This document shows, one piece after another, positions 12,262 through 23,635 of a stretch of 64,000 bases of DNA. The stretch is taken from NCBI RefSeq assembly GCF_028769735.1, contig NC_088173.1:62590421-62654420 (forward strand), in the 5' to 3' direction. Source of the stretch: Zonotrichia leucophrys gambelii (Eukaryota > Chordata > Aves > Passeriformes > Passerellidae). Numbering within the stretch: position 1 is the stretch's first letter; the number at the start of each line of letters is the position of its first letter. Both the position numbers and the translations under genes were made by a program. The notes beneath the pieces are model-generated. The model saw only the letters and a program-made list of their open reading frames with translations, made no database searches and had not been told where the DNA came from.

Positions 12262-13514
12262 ACACAGCCCTTACAGGATGGCCAGGGTATCAGACCCAGT
12301 CAGCACAGGTTTAGGAGGGGTTTGACCAACCTGGTCTCCTTTTTATGACCTGGTGGCCTGCCTGGTGGATGCAAAGGCTGTGGGTGTTGTTTATTTGGAC
12401 TTCAGTAAGGCCTTTGACTCTGTCTCCCACAGCACACTCCTGGAAAAGCTGCAGCCCATGGCTTAGCCAGGATCACTCTACTGGGTTGCTGAAACTGGCT
12501 GCATGGCCGGGCCCAGAGGGTGGTGGTGAACAGTGCTGCATCCAGCTGGTGGCTGCTCAGCAGTGGTGTCCTCAGGGGTCTGTGCTGTGGCCAGCTCTGT
12601 TCAATGTCTTTATTGATGGCATGGATGAGAGGACTGTCTTTCATTGTAAATTTGCAGACACCACTAAGCTGGGAGAGTGTGTTGATCTGTTGGAAGGTAG
12701 GAGGGCTCTGCAGAGAGACTTGGAATGGTTGGATGGATGGGCAGAGTCCAGTAAGATGAATTTTAATAAGTCCAAGTGCTGAGTCCTGTGTTTTGACCAC
12801 AACAACCCCCTGCAGCATTACAGGCTGGGGACGGTGTGGCTGAACAGTGCCCAGGCAGAAAGGGCCCTGGGGGTGCTGGTGACAGCCGGCTAAACATGAG
12901 CCAGCAGGGAGCCCTGGGGGCCAAGAAGGCCAAGGGCATCCTGGCCTGTGTCAGGAACAGTGTGGCAGCAGGAGCAGGGAGGGCATCCTGCCCCTGTGCT
13001 CAGCACTGGTGAGGCCTCACCTTGAGTGCTGTGCCCAGCTCCGGCCCCTCAGTTTGGGAAGGACCTTGGGACACTCGAGCACATCCAGAGGAGGCAGCGG
13101 GGCTGGAGAGGGGTTGGGAACACAAACCCTGTGAGGAACCACTGAGGGAGCTGGGGGTGCTCAGCCTGGAGAAAAGGAGACCCAGGGGTGACTTTATCCC
13201 TCTCTACAGCTCCCTGAAAGGTGTTTGCAGTCAGGTGGGGTTGGTCTCTTTCTCCAGGCAGCAGCTGACAGAACCAGAGGGCACAGTCTCAAGCTGCACC
13301 CAGGGAAGTTTAGGCTGGATATTAGGAAAAAGTTTTTCACAGAAAGAGTGATAAAGTACTGGAATGGTCTGCCTGGGGAAGTGGTGGATTCACCATTCCT
13401 GGACGTGTTTTAAAAAATACTGGATGTGGCACTCAGTGCCATGGTTTAGTTGAGGTGTTAGGGCTGGGTTGGGCTTGATGACCTTTAAGGTTTCTTCCAA
13501 CCTAGTGATTCTGC
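12262..13514 (+). mobile_element. CR1 LINE, 5'-truncated, with degenerate reverse transcriptase
   Basis: This is the longest plus-strand CR1 here. It starts within the reverse-transcriptase domain of ORF2 and ends at a tip reading TTCTTCCAACCTAGTGATTCTG. The RT palm motif A is visible as [11 protein letters not shown] at 12386-12418. Motif B-like [15 protein letters not shown] follows in another phase (about 12570-12615). The catalytic FADD box reads FADTTKL at about 12651-12671, so the second aspartate is lost. Between these motifs the true frame moves from phase 2 to 1 to 3, so at least two frameshifts are present. The tail frame at 13225-13413 shows LKLHPGKFRLDIRKKFFTER, as expected. The element cannot make active RT. 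The 5' edge is approximate. Confidence 0.95.
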
Positions 13515-16500
13515 AAATATCTTGTATTTTGAGCAGAAGAGTTATGAAAAGTACAAAAGAGTTATCATGTTTTCCAGAATGGTAGTGCAACAGACAAATA
13601 ACTGGAATGAGTAGGACAAGAATTTCTCTTTCATTCCTGATTTTCAATATCCCTGTTGAATTCAGTGAATGTTGAACTTCATGGTACCAAACCACAACAA
13701 AAAAGAATTAATAAAGCAGTCTGGGAGTTACAATACATTTTAAAGGACAGAACTTCTGTTACAGACTTCAGATTTTAAATGTTGGCCTTTATTAACCCTG
13801 TCACAGCACAAACAATTTGATCAAGTTATAAGGTATCATATAACTGCCATACAATATTCAAACAGAGGAAAAAGCTATCATCAGTAGGTTAATATCTTAT
13901 TCTTCTCCACAAATAAAGAGGGAGGCCTTGTACTGCCAATTCCCTAAAGACCATAAATTTGAACATGAGGGTTTTCTGACCAGAAACTAAAGATTTCCGG
14001 AGGGCAGCTTTGACCCCTGGAAAATCTACGCTGTAATACAGCTGAGGTCAGGAAGTTACCCCTGTTTATGACAGGTTACCTAATCAACTGGATTTAGAAA
14101 TTTTATGATAACTCAACAAAGGAAAATTAGGAATTCTAAACAGAATTGCTCAATTTACAATGCAGATTTTTTTTCCTGATTAAAAAGTGATAATGAATTT
14201 TTTGGAATTCTACTAGGCGTTTTCTGAGATGTGTATAATAATGGGAATAAATGAAGCACAGATGATGATTTCAAAACAGGAAATAATAGAACTGGGATCA
14301 ACTGTTCTGAGTTTTACAGATGTCCCTATAATGCTAGTCTGTGAGGTGTACTAAGAAATTTTGATGTCTTCAATGATTTCTTAGTTTCTAAGGAGGCAGA
14401 AAATCTTATTTATCTAGGTGACAAGGGAATAGTTTGACAAGGACTTCTGTGTCTTCTCTTGGTAAGTTCAACCTCATTCTTTCATGATGGAGTCTGAAGA
14501 AATTTTAGTAATCAATTTTAGTAGTCATTTCATGACCTACAAATATTCTATTTAAGTGAAAGCAGACAGGCAAAAAAACCCCAAAAATACGCCAAAGAAA
14601 TCTGGGGTTAAGAAAAAAATCTCACAAAGATCTTGTAAGAAAAAAATTCTAATAGTCTTTGTCAAGTGTAAGGAATCTGCACACATTCATCAAAGAGATT
14701 CTGAATTATATACTTTTATATTCTGATATCTACATTGAATATAATGGCTGGTGACTGATAGCTTTGTGGCAATAACTTCTAATGTGTGTTATCTTTGCAA
14801 TTAGAATTTACCTCAGTTTGGTACAATAGAGTTTTTTTGTAGATGTCAAGTATGTTGCATTAATCCCTAGGAAAAATAATTAGAATATATTTAGTAAGTG
14901 GTAAAGAAATTGAAGACTCAATATTCTCAGAATAGCTGGAGTTTAATTTTGTATTCAAATACTGAAATATTGTTTAAAATGCTGGCTTACGTTTGTTTAT
15001 CATTGTATACAAAAATACGAGATACTTCAGCTGTCTACATCTACATTTGAAAGTTAAAATAATAATCTAGGCTTCCCACTACTATGAAGGAGTTTTCAAA
15101 AGAGATTTTAAAAATGTATAGAGTATTGAAAAAGACAGGATAACATTTAATATTATGGATATTCTAAAATCTTGAACTATTACAACTGTTAGTAACTTGA
15201 AGTTCCAGCACCATGCCTACATTTTATTTGGAACAGCTGTTGATGGTCAAGAAAATATAATGAAAAAATTTATTTGCCATTGATTTGGCTTTAACTTAAA
15301 TAACTGTTCCCTCAACTGAAAATTCTTTTTTTTTTTAATTTTTTCTTGCTGTTGTTATGGTTTCATTTTGTTTTATAATTTACAGACTATTAGAGAATTA
15401 GATAGGGTGTCATTAAGCATTACAGTAGTGACTAAAATACATCAATAATTTCAATATTTTCATGATTTTACTTTGTGTTTCAGAGTAAAATGACAGTATA
15501 AGAAGGACAAATTCAAATGCAATATATAATATAATAAGATATTTCTTATCACTGTCAAACTAGACTTCTAAAATAAAAATTTTCTCCTCCTATTCTTCAA
15601 AAGCTCCATTCTCAAATGACATGGTTGTTTTTTTTTCCTTGAAAAAGAGTAACTGAATGAATAAACTAAAAATGTTGATTGTAAGTTGAAATTCTATGTG
15701 CCCAAATTTTCCTCTGCTGCTGTCAATCTTGCTGGTAGGTTAGATTTCAAAACATTGAATATCATACTTGTCTGGTGACAATAGGCATGGATAGAGTGTA
15801 TGCATGTTATTAAGGAATGCATACAGTATTCCCTAAAAAACCCCCACAAAGCACATATTACTATTTGAATTGTGAAAGTCCTGAAGTTTTCAGTAATATG
15901 CACTATATAAAAGGTTAATCTTCTAATAAAATGCGCATTATATTTTGGTTATTAATCATTAGGACTTTTTTTAATTATCACTTCATAACTATGTGCATGG
16001 CTTGGTCATTTTTTAGTCTATATATGTGTGTTTTGCATTATTTCTACTCAAATATTAAATGATTGCAAATAATTTATAAACTTATCTCTGAATCTGTATT
16101 TAATCCTTGTTCTATGGTTTAGATTGTAGCCTCTATGCTTCTGAAAACAGCTTTCATGGAGTTATTAACAAACCAACTGATACAGAAATTTTCAGCCTCT
16201 TGTGGTTATTGAAAAAGAAAAAAAGCCAAAACACTGAAACAGAGAAAAATTGCTCACCGTGTTTTACTGACCTCATTCCCTCTCAGAATGCCTCAGGCAG
16301 ATGGCATGCATAGATATGCATTATCTGGTTTTGTCCAAATAAATTTCTTGATGGTAGTCAAAAATCTTTATCCTTGAACTTATGTCAGAGACAGGAAGAT
16401 ATTTTCTGAGTAAGCTCAGAACCCCATTGAAGGTAAAAATGAAACACTGAAATAGCATAGTTTTATGGCAGGAAGACTTAGATAAAGAAGAGGCTGGTGA

Positions 16501-17424
16501 TGGGAAAGGCACCTCAGGCTGGAAATAGTCTCTTAACTATAGCTTTCAATTGATACATCTTGATCTCATTTTTGTTAGGATCCTAATAACAAAAGTCCTG
16601 TCTTTCCAATGCTTCAAGCCCCCCAAAACATAAGAAATAAATTATAATACAACATTATTGATACCTCCAGAAATGAAATCTTAAATATTTATTTTCTAAG
16701 ACATTTATTGGAAGGAAAAAAGTGAGCTAGTGATAAAGTATAGGGAAATAATAAAATAAATTATATAAGATATTATATATAATAAAAGATATAATATAAT
16801 GAGAATATGATTCTATCCAAGTATTTAACTCATCTCTTTTTAACTTTGCTATTACTTTTAGTGAGCTTTTGTCTTTTGAAGTAGTCAGCAGCATCATTGT
16901 CTATGCACTTTTTAAAAAAACATTTTATATATCATTCATACTGAGCCATGACACTGTTTATAATCTTGAAAGGCAGAACTATTTTATTTGCATAATTAGT
17001 TTTTATTTTCTTTCTGGATCCTGAATGATTCTTCTTCATTTTCTTTGTGTCTTCAGGCTCTTTATGAGAACTAGAAATACACTTTTTCTAGTGAAAACTG
17101 AGATTTGGATACTGTTGATTTTCTTGAAGCACCGGACTATGTGACAAATATCCAATATTACTACATCTGTAAAGAACAGCAAGAGTCAACAACACTGAGA
17201 GCAGAATCTTGTGCTTGGGTTTTCTTCTGTGTCAGATGAATGGATGAAGAGGGAACATAATATCTTATTTCTGGCTGGCATGCCTTTCCTAAAACTGAAC
17301 AGGATAGATCAAACATTTCAGGAATATGAGATGAAAATTTCTCTAGACTTGAAAATACTTTAGGAAGACCCTGACAAGTGCCAGAGTGCTGCTGAGCAGA
17401 TGTAGTTAGCATGGACTCCAAAGG
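13515..17424. other. Unique AT-rich noncoding stretch
   Basis: No gene or recognisable repeat is seen. The AT content is high, with TA-rich runs near 16750-16800. Frames at 15694-15903, 16107-16313 and 17161-17427 are short and unsupported. The last of these abuts the hairpin at 17431-17519. Confidence 0.7.
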
Positions 17425-17430
17425 CATTGC

Positions 17431-17519
17431 AGCTGCTGCACTGCAGAGTTATGTAGGCTATTTACTTTTTATAGAAGAAAAGTAAAGGAACAAGCAGGAT
17501 GTGGTGCACTGCAGCAGCT
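17431..17519. repeat. Nested inverted repeat (potential hairpin)
   Basis: An outer stem pairs AGCTGCTGCACTGCA (17431-17445) with TGCACTGCAGCAGCT (17505-17519), 14 of 15 positions complementary. Adjoining GCAT/ATGC can extend it past a 3-base bulge. An inner stem pairs TTTACTTTT (17461-17469) with AAAAGTAAA (17478-17486), leaving an 8-base loop. The whole is about 90 bases, the size of a microRNA precursor, but the middle is poorly paired and I recognise no known mature microRNA. It could be chance or a degraded element. Confidence 0.6.
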
Positions 17520-17524
17520 ATGCT

Positions 17525-20500
17525 GCATGTTGTACTAAAAAACATTTAAATTAACCCATGATTTGTTACATTAGATTATAACTGGAGGCAAACTTCCACT
17601 ATGTTTCCTATGCCACATGAGGGGGAAAAAAATGGTATAAAGACAATATTTTGGGTGTGCCTCAAATATTACTCAGAGGTGCACTACAGATTCAGAACAT
17701 ATAAGTGGGAAGTTGTTGTGAAACATAGTGAATATAGCAGCATACAGGAAAAGTGACAGTTTGCATCTTTCTTAAATAGGGTGAGGAAAAAAATTAAATT
17801 TTTAACAGTGTTTAAATTAAAATGGATTAACTTTTTTCTTTCACATTTTGAAAGAGTCCCCAAGACCTTTGACCTTCCAGATGCTGTTTTAAGGCAACCT
17901 GGTGGCCTGTTTCTCAAGACAAGGCATAGTCTGAGTATGTGTGAAGGGGAATGTGAACGGCTGCATACTTCTTTTCATAGTCTGGAAATTATTCCCAGAC
18001 ACAGCTTTTCTTTCCTCAGAATCCTTTCTGATGCTTGCAGGTGAATCCAGATTCTTCTGTTTCAGAAAATCTTACCCTGATATCATGCCCAATTTTTTTC
18101 GTGTTTCTGTTCCAAACTATTAAGTGCACATAAAAATGGCAAAATAGCTGGATAGATGTTATCTGTGTTAAAAATTCATTACTCATTCCTCAGAGACCTT
18201 GAAAAAATTGAATAAAACTGCTACACATTTCATTCTTGATTTAATTTTTAAACCTTAATTTGATACAGTCACTAATATATGGGTTATCTCTTCTTCCTAT
18301 TCTGTAACTGTAAAGCATACAATACATTTTGTACAAGGTTTATCTACATACTTCTACAACACTGCAATATTCACTACATTCTATACAAAATGTGGTTGGT
18401 TTGATTCGTTGCTTGGTATAATGTGAGTTAACTTGGGACACATTCAGACATAATTGTTTTTTATCTGGCAACAAATATGTCCTTTTTGATTAAGGTGTGC
18501 TAATAGTTCCCACTAATACTTTGTTTTCTTGGGTTCACATTGCTATTATCATTTAGGCTGACATTTACAATATGCCCTATATGGCTTGTAACTTAATAAA
18601 ATTATTTAATAGGTTTCATTTTACTAGATTCAATTATTATAAACTCACTGGAGTTTTAATACTTTTTTTTTAATTAGTTCAGGTCAATTGCATAGAAAGT
18701 AGAAGCCAGTAAATATAACAAAGAACTTCTTCATTTAGAACTCCCCAATTTTATTTTCCATTGCTTATTATTTCCATAATTTTTATTAGTAACCTTTAAA
18801 CTGAATAAAAATAATGTCACACAATAGGCAACTAATTTCTCACTCTGTTCATTGCTAAACTATCTGTTATTTTTAGTCAACTTAAATTTTATAGGTTAAT
18901 TCAAACTTCCTTTGATAATAAAAATATTTCCCTACATTTTTATGTATATTTTTATACCAGTATAAGTTGGATTACAGGAGTGAATTTTAGTGCAAATAAG
19001 AATATTTCTTTGATTTAACTATGAGTTTGTTTGGATAGAGTATAAATGAAGTTACAAAGTGAACCTATTAAAATGAACACAGATCTTAAATATTGCATTA
19101 AAAAAGTATATATTGGGTGATATCTTTCTGAGAAGTAAACCCACAAATCAAGACTTATCTGCAAAATGGCTTCAGTGTCTCCAGTTCATTTGAATTTGAA
19201 CCTTATCTCCCAGACAACACTGGATTGTTCCTTCAGGCAATAGCCACAGGAAATCACAATTGCATTTTCAGTACAGGGATACCAAAAAAGTGTCATTGAA
19301 AAGCTGTTTAAAATATCTGCATTTGTTTTTAACCATAAAATGTTGTTTTTAGAATCAGACCTGGAGTGTGAACTATTACTTATTCTCCAAAGGAAATGAT
19401 TCTATATTCTCCAGATAGTCCAAATTGTGAATTTGTGATGCAGTCGATGCAGCTTCAAACAGGAATGACAGGAAGAAGAGCATGAGTTCAAGCAATTCAC
19501 TGGTCCAGAAAGTTCTGTATATGAAACACTTTAAATGTAGATGTCTAACAGGCACTGCAATATAAGTGTTTGAGCATATTGTGTTTCAAATCAAGATACA
19601 AGTAATTCTCCCAAGTCAAATTAATTAGGGTTGAGATTAAAAAATTAAATATTGTTACTGAAAAGCCACATTACTTGCTCTATTTTTTTTTCCCTCATTC
19701 ATCACTTGTAAAAAGGTTCTGAACTGTAGCTCTTCCAAACCTCACATGCGGAAGGAAACATTCTCTGCTCACATATGCCAAGGCATTACCAATTCTGACC
19801 ATGCCTGGTCAGTCTCCCCAGGGCTTTCCCCAGCCCTGCCGATGGCTTAGAGTCCCATTGCATCCCAAACCAAGTCCAGCAGTCCCCACCCCAGTCGTGC
19901 CATAAAAGTGCCCCATTCCTGAACTGTTATCTTGGTTTCCTCAACCTTTATGTTGCTTTTATCTGATGATGCACTGGACTATTCAACAGGAGCTGTTTCT
20001 GTTCTCACCAGCTCTGTGCTCTCCTGTTTCCTGCCCCCTTCTCTTCCCACATCCCCAGGAACTAGTCCAGCTCACTCTTCCCTGACACTGTATGTATGAA
20101 CACAGATTTGCCTACAAATCCCAGGTGCATTCCTGGTCCTCCCTGCTGCCAGCTCTTCTTTAAATTTGGGTTTTCTTTCTCTCAGTTCAGTTCTCTGAAG
20201 TGGCGCAATGGAGGTCAAGATAATGCTACAGCTAACAAGAAGAACAAGAAGGGTAACAAGAATAGCATTCATTGGAAATATGAGAAAGAAGGAGAACCAG
20301 AACTCTGAGTGGTAGCTAACTCACCTCTAAGCCTGGTTTATGAAAGTTTTATTCACATTGTTTTCTTACTCATAAAATTAGAGATAGTGACTTATCTAGC
20401 GATTACTATGACTGACAATTATGTGTGCATCTTATGAAGACTTTACAAAGCAAAAAAGACTAACAAAAAATTCCCTACCCTTCTGCCCCAAAACTGGAAT

Positions 20501-20974
20501 GCTGAACATATAGTGCCTAGTAAATGGCTTGATTTTCCCTCCACAGATTGATTTTACCAGCCTAGGAAGACAATTTTTAGATCACTTCTAAAACGTTTTA
20601 ACTCATCGTGTATCATAACTACCTCCATGAGAAGCAATTCTATCAATATGAGTATACTGCAGATTATACTTCAAATGATACATAAATCTCATGCCTGCCT
20701 TAGAAATATACACAGTCCATCAATATGGATAAATATACTTCATTCTTTACATTCTCCTTGTTCATAGTTATTTCTAAGTTCTAGAGACAGTATCCCTGCT
20801 GAAGGCTGCGGAGCACCACCATCTGTAAAGCCCCAGTCCCTACTTGGTGGCTTTACTTAAAAGAGGATTAAAGTACAGCTTTTCCCTGAGTTACGGGCAT
20901 AGGAGGAATGTGACATTGTTCTCAGAAGATTAAAAAACAAGCTTGCAAGCTTTATAAGAACAGTTTATTAGCAT
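17525..20974. other. Unique noncoding stretch with a GC-richer pocket
   Basis: It is mostly AT-rich unique DNA with no gene seen. A C-rich pocket at about 19795-20060 (several CCCC runs) is compositionally unlike its surroundings and may be a decayed repeat I cannot classify. The 66-codon minus-strand frame at 20072-20272 starts with a hydrophobic stretch produced by an AACAAG-type simple repeat and is not accepted as a gene. Confidence 0.65.
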
Positions 20975-21267
20975 AGAATTGTCTCATAGCAGCCGTCACA
21001 GAGCTGTGCTGGGCATTGGCTGCTGGAAGGGTGCTGCTGGCACAGCAGAGTTTTGGGTGCTGCTGGGCAGGGCTGGCACAACAGCAGAGCTGTCTCTCAG
21101 CATTTCCCCTTCCCCATCAAGGGCTGGGAGTGGGCAAGAGCCTGGTAGGGCTCTACCTAAGAGCTTGTTTCCATCTTATTTTCTCTCCCCTGTCCAGCTA
21201 GGAAAGGGGGTTGTAGAGCAGCTTAGTGGGCAGGCACCTGGTGTTCAGCAATGGCCAACCCACCACA
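20975..21267 (+). mobile_element. ERVL-like solo LTR, internally deleted
   Basis: The 3' end, from the segment TTTCTCTCCCCTGTCCAGCT through GTAGAGCAGC to the terminal CCAACCCACCACA, closely follows the 3' end of the LTR at 50757-51410. The two share this 20-base string exactly, followed by matching AGAGCAGC and ACCCAC blocks. The upstream half (GCTGCTGGCACAGCAGAG, TGTCTCTCAGCATTTCCCC) fits my memory of avian ERVL-type LTRs. The 3' boundary ends in CA at 21267. The 5' boundary is unclear. No second LTR, primer-binding site or retroviral internal sequence follows, so it is a solo, shortened LTR left by recombination. No clear target duplication is visible. Frames at 20979-21290 are incidental. 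Confidence 0.72.
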
Positions 21268-21479
21268 ATCAGGAACTTGGCAAAATTTAACCTATCATTA
21301 ATCCAAATAAATATTTTCATAAAGGATTAACTTAGCAAACTCTAACCCATTCAACGATAAATTGCCCACATTTCAAGAACAGGAAGTTAGGTGTAGAAAT
21401 GGAAAGAACAAGACAAAGAGCAAAATAGAGCTACCACCTCCTTGATCCAGTGCGGTCTCACCTACCTTGAAACCCAAGG

Positions 21480-21906
21480 AAATAGGAACATAGTACTGTG
21501 GATCTCTGGTTTTTGTCTGCTCCAGCCTCCTGTGGCCACTCCCTCCTAGGTGGGGCTTTTGGTTTTATCAGCGCTTTATGGCTAGATTGGGGCTCAAGGG
21601 GCAAGCGTGGGGTATTGCTTCAGGTGTGCCAGTGCCTGACAGCCATGCTGGGCTAGAGGCTCCAGGGGTGTGGGGTGTGCAGTAGTGCACCTCTCACTTT
21701 TCACAGAAATTGCCTAGATCCTCCTCCACCCATACACCTGAATGGTTTTTACCCTGGAATCATTTTCTCCAGTCTCTGTCTCCCTGTCTTTCATAGTCCA
21801 TCCTCTGCTCTGGATCATGAGCTGTTTGGTCAGTGTAGTTCCAGGCCCATTTAAATTCATCTGGGATGCTTTCATCGACATCAGATAGTGTATAAGCAAA
21901 CAAATT
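21480..21906 (-). other. Decayed protein-like frame, unidentified
   Basis: Read on the minus strand in one phase, 21906 to 21763 is open for 48 codons and contains the charged, tryptophan-rich strings DEFKWAWNYTDQ and DPEQRMDYERQ. The same phase then continues to about 21480 with only four stops, two of them adjacent. The segment is GC-richer than its flanks. It may be remnant coding sequence of an old repeat or pseudogene, but I cannot name the family. In GC-richer DNA such stop-poor stretches also occur by chance. It lies opposite in orientation to the nearby LTR, so it is not obviously part of that element. Confidence 0.2.
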
Positions 21907-23607
21907 TCAGACCAATGGTGCAGAGTAATGGAGCTTGCATACTTTAAAGAACAGAGGAGGGGCTGAGCATCATGGCACCTTCTGTTTACTTAACACAACT
22001 TTCTAATTGTTGCCAGATATGCAGAAAATCACTACAGGCACCATTTTTTCGAAGGATTTTTTCTTTCTCTAAACTTTATTTTTACTCTTCTGCTTGATTT
22101 GGAAAAAAAAGAAAAGTAAATAATGTGAGAGAACCAGGCATTTCCAAGGATTTTTTTTCTGCTTGTATTCACATTTCCTTGGATCACTGTGGCTTTGCTG
22201 TGAAATGACAAGGTGCATTCTAAAGCTGAAAACCAGTGAAGAAAGATAAAACAGGACACACAGATGGGCATGAGAACTAGCTGAGATAGGGTATACTGTT
22301 ATATTTGAACTTTACATTTGGCTCCTGCTTCTTTTTCTCTGAACTAAAATGTTCAGCTGAAATGTTTCTTTGGCACCAAGACAGTCTTTTTTGTTCATTG
22401 TTTGTGATGCCTAGCACAGTGGGGTGTTGGCTTGTGACACTGCCTGTTAGACAGCCCACAACACAATAGGAATTATAAAGTTAATTTAGCATTGCTTCTA
22501 ACCCAGTATGTAGACAAAAATGGCACATATTTTGGGTTTAGTTATGTATATTAGGAGGCAAAAATCTTTGCGTCTTTAAAATAAAATATGTTGCTCTCCT
22601 GAGGAGGAATTAAAATTTTAAGGAGAAACAAGAACTGTCACCTACCCTGTCTTGTCACCTCTCTCTCTACATTTGTTCAGCACTGCCAAGGTGGAAGCAT
22701 TTTTCATTTCCTTTAAAAATCTTTGGTGTTAACACAAGCAGAGGAGAAAAACAGGTAGAGTTAGAGCTGACTCTGCTACTGGTCATGAGTACAAATTCCT
22801 AATCCATCAACACTGGGAATTTTAGGATGCTCCAAATTGGAAAATATGGTTGATCATGTCTTCCTACATTTAAGAAAGAACCTAACAGAATCTTGTCTAG
22901 AGACATGGGTTTTTTATGTTGTTTTTTTTTCTTAGTATATAATATTTTTTCCAATGCTCTTTTAGACAAGCATTTGTGCCACACATATGCAGAATTATAT
23001 ATTAGTTCTGTGCTATGTACTATGCAAGTACAACGACAAGGCTGTTGCTTTCAAACAGCCACTGTAGGGTGGTGGTGATGCATGCAGCAGAATCACATCA
23101 GCTAAAGAGAGCTCCAGCACTCAATTCTAATCATGCCTAGTGCCTCTGGTCTGCCGTGGGGGTTGCACACTGTAATTAATTGCAGAGCACTTCACTGCAG
23201 GGACATAGTATGGGAGCCAAGGACTAACATCACTACAGAAGCATTTGGCTCAATTTTTCTATTGACTGTTTGGAAGTATTGCTTCTAACAACTATTTCAT
23301 CATAGGAAAAAGCTTTTCTGATTAAGCAATTGCAACACCAGATTTAAACAGTTTTCAGAGCTAATGCATTTTCATTTTAAAGAAATGAAAACAAAAAGGG
23401 TCAAATTGATCTGTACTTCTTCATCTCTTAAATGTGCAATGGCAGAGGGGCAAGTTCTGTAGATCAGAACTTGCCTCTAACAAAGCACAAAGTGTGCCAT
23501 AAGGATGAAATTGTCTCCAAAATTCATTCTTTGACCTCACTATTACAGGTAGTATTTATATATATTTTTTGCTCTGTCTGTAATTTCAGTATCACAATAG
23601 TGTCCAC

Positions 23608-23635
23608 TAGTGTTCTACAAATAGTGTTCTACAAA
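23608..23635. repeat. 14-bp tandem duplication
   Basis: TAGTGTTCTACAAA occurs twice without a gap (23608-23621 and 23622-23635), both copies identical. It is a simple local duplication, probably recent. Confidence 0.92.

Noticed and set aside
12402..12818. 138-codon minus-strand frame
   Set aside because: It is the antisense shadow of the CR1 reverse-transcriptase region, which has low stop density.
20072..20272. 66-codon minus-strand frame with an N-terminal hydrophobic stretch like a signal anchor
   Set aside because: The hydrophobic part comes from an AACAAG-type simple repeat, and there is no promoter, conservation or family evidence.
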